Assembly (NCBI GenBank): GCA_963696025.1
Contig: CAVOII010000012.1
Coordinates: 372,001-436,000 of the forward strand
Length of the DNA: 64,000 nucleotides
From: JABCYV01 sp963696025
GTDB taxonomy: Bacteria > Acidobacteriota > Terriglobia > Terriglobales > Acidobacteriaceae
Direction of reading: 5' to 3'
Part shown: in pieces, positions 61,619-64,000 of the stretch
Layout of the letters: the number at the start of each line of letters is the position of its first letter
Numbering within the stretch: the stretch's first letter is position 1
The notes under the pieces: generated by a model
What the model saw: the letters and a program-made list of their open reading frames with translations, nothing else
Told to the model about the DNA's origin: nothing
Database searches by the model: none
Made by a program: the position numbers and the translations under genes

Positions 61619-62314
61619 CTATTCGTTTCCCACTGCTTTCCGTAATGCCGCCCGCGCCAGCAAGCGCGTCGAATCCAGTGTTGGCAGCGGCGAGGAATCT
61701 TGTGTGACTAGCAGAGGGAACTCGGTGCAGCCCAGTACCACGGCATCACAGCCTTCGTCCGCCAGTGCCCGAATTACTTCCGTGAAATAGGCCTGCGAAT
61801 GCGGCGTGAACTGTCCGTTCACCAGCTCATCGAAAGTAATCTGGTTAATTTTCTCCCGCTCGCCGGGACCAGGAATTCGGTGTTCGAGTCCGGCTGCTTT
61901 CAACTTCGCAGGATAGACCGGACCTTCCATGAGATAGCGCGTACCCAACACGCCCACGCGGTTGTAATGGCATCGCCGAGCTTCGTTCGCGACCTGCTCC
62001 GCAATGTGCAGCCAGGGACGTGGCGAGCGGTGTGCCACTAGATCGAAGGACTGGTGGATGGTGTTGTCTGGACAAATGAGGAAATCCGCACCAGCTTTCG
62101 CCAGCTTCTCCGCAGACGACAGCATCAGTTCCGCCACGCCCGCCCAGTCATCGCCGTAGATGCACGTCATATACTGGGCCAGCGGATGCGTGTGCATCGA
62201 AACTTCTGGATGATCGTGCCTTCCCAGCAGCTCTGTTCCCTCCAAACAAATTGTGCGATAACAGAGAGCGGCTCCCTCAGCGCTGCAAGCCACGATTCCG
62301 ATATGTTGGGGCAT
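61619..62314 (-). CDS. Aspartate/glutamate racemase family protein
   Basis: 231 residues. The two catalytic Cys are in ICPDNTIHQSFD (about 83) and VVLGCTEFPLLV (about 192), the two-base racemisation pattern of the Asp/Glu/hydantoin racemase superfamily; the opening GIVACSAEGAALCYRTIC is typical of the YgeA/aspartate-racemase branch. Ribosome-binding GAGGCGG precedes the ATG. It is directly upstream of the radical SAM gene and next to an adenosine deaminase gene, with 26 bases between. D-aspartate or D-glutamate production is the likely role; a role outside wall synthesis is open. Confidence 0.86.
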   Translation of the reverse strand: MPQHIGIVACSAEGAALCYRTICLEGTELLGRHDHPEVSMHTHPLAQYMTCIYGDDWAGVAELMLSSAEKLAKAGADFLICPDNTIHQSFDLVAHRSPRPWLHIAEQVANEARRCHYNRVGVLGTRYLMEGPVYPAKLKAAGLEHRIPGPGEREKINQITFDELVNGQFTPHSQAYFTEVIRALADEGCDAVVLGCTEFPLLVTQDSSPLPTLDSTRLLARAALRKAVGNE

Positions 62315-62340
62315 TGCATCCGCCTCTCGGAACGTCTCGG

Positions 62341-63348
62341 CTACGGTCGTACAACCGTAGCATCAAATAAATTAAGAAAGTTCAGCTTCTTTTCGGCGGG
62401 TAGAAAAGATGCCTCGAAAGAGTTGCGCGCTAACTCGCGCAGATGTTCGTCGGTAAAGCCGAACGATTCCCGCGCCAGCTGATATTCCTGCGTAAGCGAT
62501 GTATGAAACATCGCCGGATCGTCACTGTTAAGCGTCACCATCAAGCCCTGATCAAAGTACCTTCGAACCGGATGCTCCGCCAGCTCGCGGCAGCAGCCCG
62601 TTCGCAAGTTACTGGTGATGCAAATCTCCATTGGAATCTGTCGCGTCGCCAACTCCTCTATCAGCTCTGGATCCTGCGACGCTGTGAGTCCGTGCCCCAT
62701 GCGCTCCGCGCGTAGGTTCAAGGCGCCCCAAATGGACTCCGGACCAGCATTCTCGCCGGCGTGAGCGGTCAGGCGTAAACCTTGATCAGCCGCATAGGCG
62801 TAGGCGTCGCGGAATAACTCCGCTGGGCCCTTCTGTTCGTCTCCGCCGATTCCGATTCCCACAACATGACGATCACGATAGCGGGCCGCGAGTTCAAATA
62901 CACTTTGTGCTGCCTCAACCCCGAACTGTCGTACGGCGTCGAAAATCCACAACAGCGAAACCCCGAAATCTCGCTCGCCCCGCTCTCGACCGCGCTCCAA
63001 ACCCTCGAAAATACCGTCGAAGTCCTGCTTACGCCAAAGACACACACCCACCGAGACATACACCTCCGCGTGCAATACGTTTTCTGCTTTGAGTTTTTCC
63101 GTCAGGCGGTAGGTGATGAGTTCGTAGTCGTCGGAAGTCTGCAGCTCTTCGGTTACTGCTTTGAACGCCATCAGGAAGCCGTTGAAGTCGGAGTAGAGGT
63201 AGAGTTCTTCGACCTCTGCGAGGGTAGAACTCCTGCCATGTTGTTGCCATAGTTCAAGCAGAGTCGGGGGATCGATCGCGCCTTCCAGATGAAGATGCAA
63301 CTCAGCCTTGGGCAGGGAAAGGATAAACGGACTGGACCGCGAGCTCAT
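62341..63348 (-). CDS. add: Adenosine deaminase family protein
   Basis: 335 residues. It deaminates adenosine (or a related purine) to inosine. The zinc ligands are H18 and H20 in KAELHLHLEGAI; LRLTAHAGENAG holds the next His and catalytic Glu, RMGHGL and TLNSDDPAMF supply further active-site residues (DD). Length and motifs fit bacterial Add; adenine deaminase-like members share them, so the base specificity is not certain. It lies upstream of the racemase gene on the same strand; AATCTGAAATCT-type repeats lie between it and the permease gene. Confidence 0.92.
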   Translation of the reverse strand: MSSRSSPFILSLPKAELHLHLEGAIDPPTLLELWQQHGRSSTLAEVEELYLYSDFNGFLMAFKAVTEELQTSDDYELITYRLTEKLKAENVLHAEVYVSVGVCLWRKQDFDGIFEGLERGRERGERDFGVSLLWIFDAVRQFGVEAAQSVFELAARYRDRHVVGIGIGGDEQKGPAELFRDAYAYAADQGLRLTAHAGENAGPESIWGALNLRAERMGHGLTASQDPELIEELATRQIPMEICITSNLRTGCCRELAEHPVRRYFDQGLMVTLNSDDPAMFHTSLTQEYQLARESFGFTDEHLRELARNSFEASFLPAEKKLNFLNLFDATVVRP

Positions 63349-63356
63349 GACTGATT

Positions 63357-63451
63357 CTTGATTTCAGATTTTAGATCGTTGATTGCAGATTTCCTAATCC
63401 CGAGCCTACGTTTTCATTCTGCAATCTGAAATCTGCAATTTGAAATTCAAG
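63357..63451. repeat. AATCTGAAATCT-type word repeat, copy near the permease gene
   Basis: Opens TTGATTTCAGATTTTAGATC and ends CAATCTGAAATCTGCAATTTG with a partly inverted layout. It overlaps the stop of the permease gene at 63447. Same words as 29154-29183 and 43447-43520. Confidence 0.5.
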
Positions 63452-64000
63452 ACTGGCTCTTGGCCCTGGCAAACTCGCTGTGGCGGCGGCTGTAGAAAAT
63501 GTAAATACACAATCCGATAGTGAGCCACACTACAAAGCGGATCCAGGTGATCACGGTCAAGCCGGTCATCAGTCCGCCACAAAGGATGATCGAGATCAGT
63601 GGAAACCAGGGCACGAAGGGAACACGGAAGGCACGCCTGCGGTCCGGCTGTTTGCGTCGCAATAAGATTACTCCCAGAGAGACCAACACGAACGCGAACA
63701 GAGTGCCGATGTTGGACAGGTCAGCAGCATCGCCGATGTCCACGAGGCCTGCCGGAATTCCAACCGCGAAGCAGGCAATCCAGGTGGACCAATGCGGCGT
63801 CTTGAACTTGGGATGAACGGCGGAGAACAATTTCGGCAGCAAGCCGTCGCGCGACATCGCATACCAGATTCTTGCCTGGCCATATTGAAAAACGAGCAGT
63901 GACGAAATCATGCCGGTCAGGGCCCCTACTATGATTACTGAGCGGAAAAAGGGGCGCGCGCCCAACTGCTGCAAGGCGTACGCGACTGGAGCTTCGGCAG
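63447..64000 (-). CDS. APC-family amino-acid permease, C-terminal part (runs off the window)
   Basis: 184 visible residues. The frame stays open to the window edge (EAPVAYALQQLGA), so the N-terminus is outside. Four or five hydrophobic segments are seen, and RIWYAMSRDGLLPKLFSAVHPKFKTPHWS is the family hallmark between helices. The APC superfamily imports amino acids, often cationic ones, by proton symport. The visible part matches the last third of a permease of about 480-500 residues. Substrate not fixed. Confidence 0.9.
   Translation of the reverse strand, partial: AEAPVAYALQQLGARPFFRSVIIVGALTGMISSLLVFQYGQARIWYAMSRDGLLPKLFSAVHPKFKTPHWSTWIACFAVGIPAGLVDIGDAADLSNIGTLFAFVLVSLGVILLRRKQPDRRRAFRVPFVPWFPLISIILCGGLMTGLTVITWIRFVVWLTIGLCIYIFYSRRHSEFARAKSQS

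Overview
The window looks like chromosomal DNA from an Acidobacteriota member (Terriglobia or Koribacter-like). This is inferred from gene content: an Oar-type TonB receptor with an N-terminal carboxypeptidase-regulatory domain, a CRTAC1-type FG-GAP/ASPIC protein beside a TPR protein, sulfatase-fold enzymes fused to TPR arrays, HAF-type repeats, and an ECF sigma operon with a DUF4097-like protein. There is no rRNA, CRISPR array, insertion sequence or phage module. Coding density is high, and the decayed stretches are short.

Layout. 0-2.7 kb: an edge-truncated acyl-AMP ligase/ACP/acyltransferase fusion and a secreted Cu/Zn superoxide dismutase. 2.8-15.2 kb: an envelope block with TPR plus FG-GAP/ASPIC proteins, a large TonB receptor, a TPR/carboxypeptidase-regulatory protein and two tandem sulfatase-fold/TPR paralogues. 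15.3-19.3 kb: a decayed zone holding a HAF-repeat remnant abutting a TPR-regulator remnant with two frameshifts, an intact aldehyde dehydrogenase, and a truncated lipoprotein-sorting-like remnant. 19.3-26.2 kb: hslR-like, pseudoreceiver-PilZ, lipA, an MlaD-like protein with five C-terminal repeats, a membrane spermidine-synthase-like protein, acpS and a small membrane protein. 26.2-33.3 kb: an AmgK-like kinase fused to a RapZ-C domain and translationally coupled to a MurU-like nucleotidyltransferase, then DUF488, selA and recG. 33.3-39.1 kb: a GAF-GAF-GGDEF cyclase and an ECF sigma / zinc-finger anti-sigma-HEAT / DUF4097-like / PDZ operon.

39.2-44.5 kb is a conserved housekeeping block read on the minus strand: ispE, tRNA-Gln(UUG), prs, rplY, pth, rpsF, rpsR, rplI. 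44.6-53.0 kb has an Ala/Thr/Pro-rich secreted protein, a TPR gluzincin with a C-terminal frameshift, several unknowns, a class I glutamine amidotransferase-like hydrolase, ispF, ispD and a PIN-TRAM membrane protein. 53.4-56.0 kb is a decayed motility/chemotaxis island: a flgF/flgG 5' stub running into an N-truncated motB, an intact orphan cheB and a frameshifted receiver gene. 56.2-64 kb holds an M1 peptidase, a second TPR gluzincin, a radical SAM protein, an Asp/Glu racemase, an adenosine deaminase and the end of an APC permease.

Three themes recur. First, many start codons lie only 7-12 bases behind a TANNNT hexamer (sodC, recG, ispE, the 48.4 kb unknown, the 48.8 kb amidotransferase, the 58.9 kb gluzincin, ispD and others), suggesting leaderless or very short-leader transcripts. 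Second, several families of short GC-rich or word-like repeats sit between genes, and one copy lies in frame inside recG. Third, the cell-wall, isoprenoid and envelope genes form small translationally coupled units. The most promising under-described items are the kinase-RapZC/MurU pair, the sigma/anti-sigma-HEAT/GGGS-repeat operon and the repeat-derived peptide in RecG. All functions are read from motifs by eye; no database search was run.
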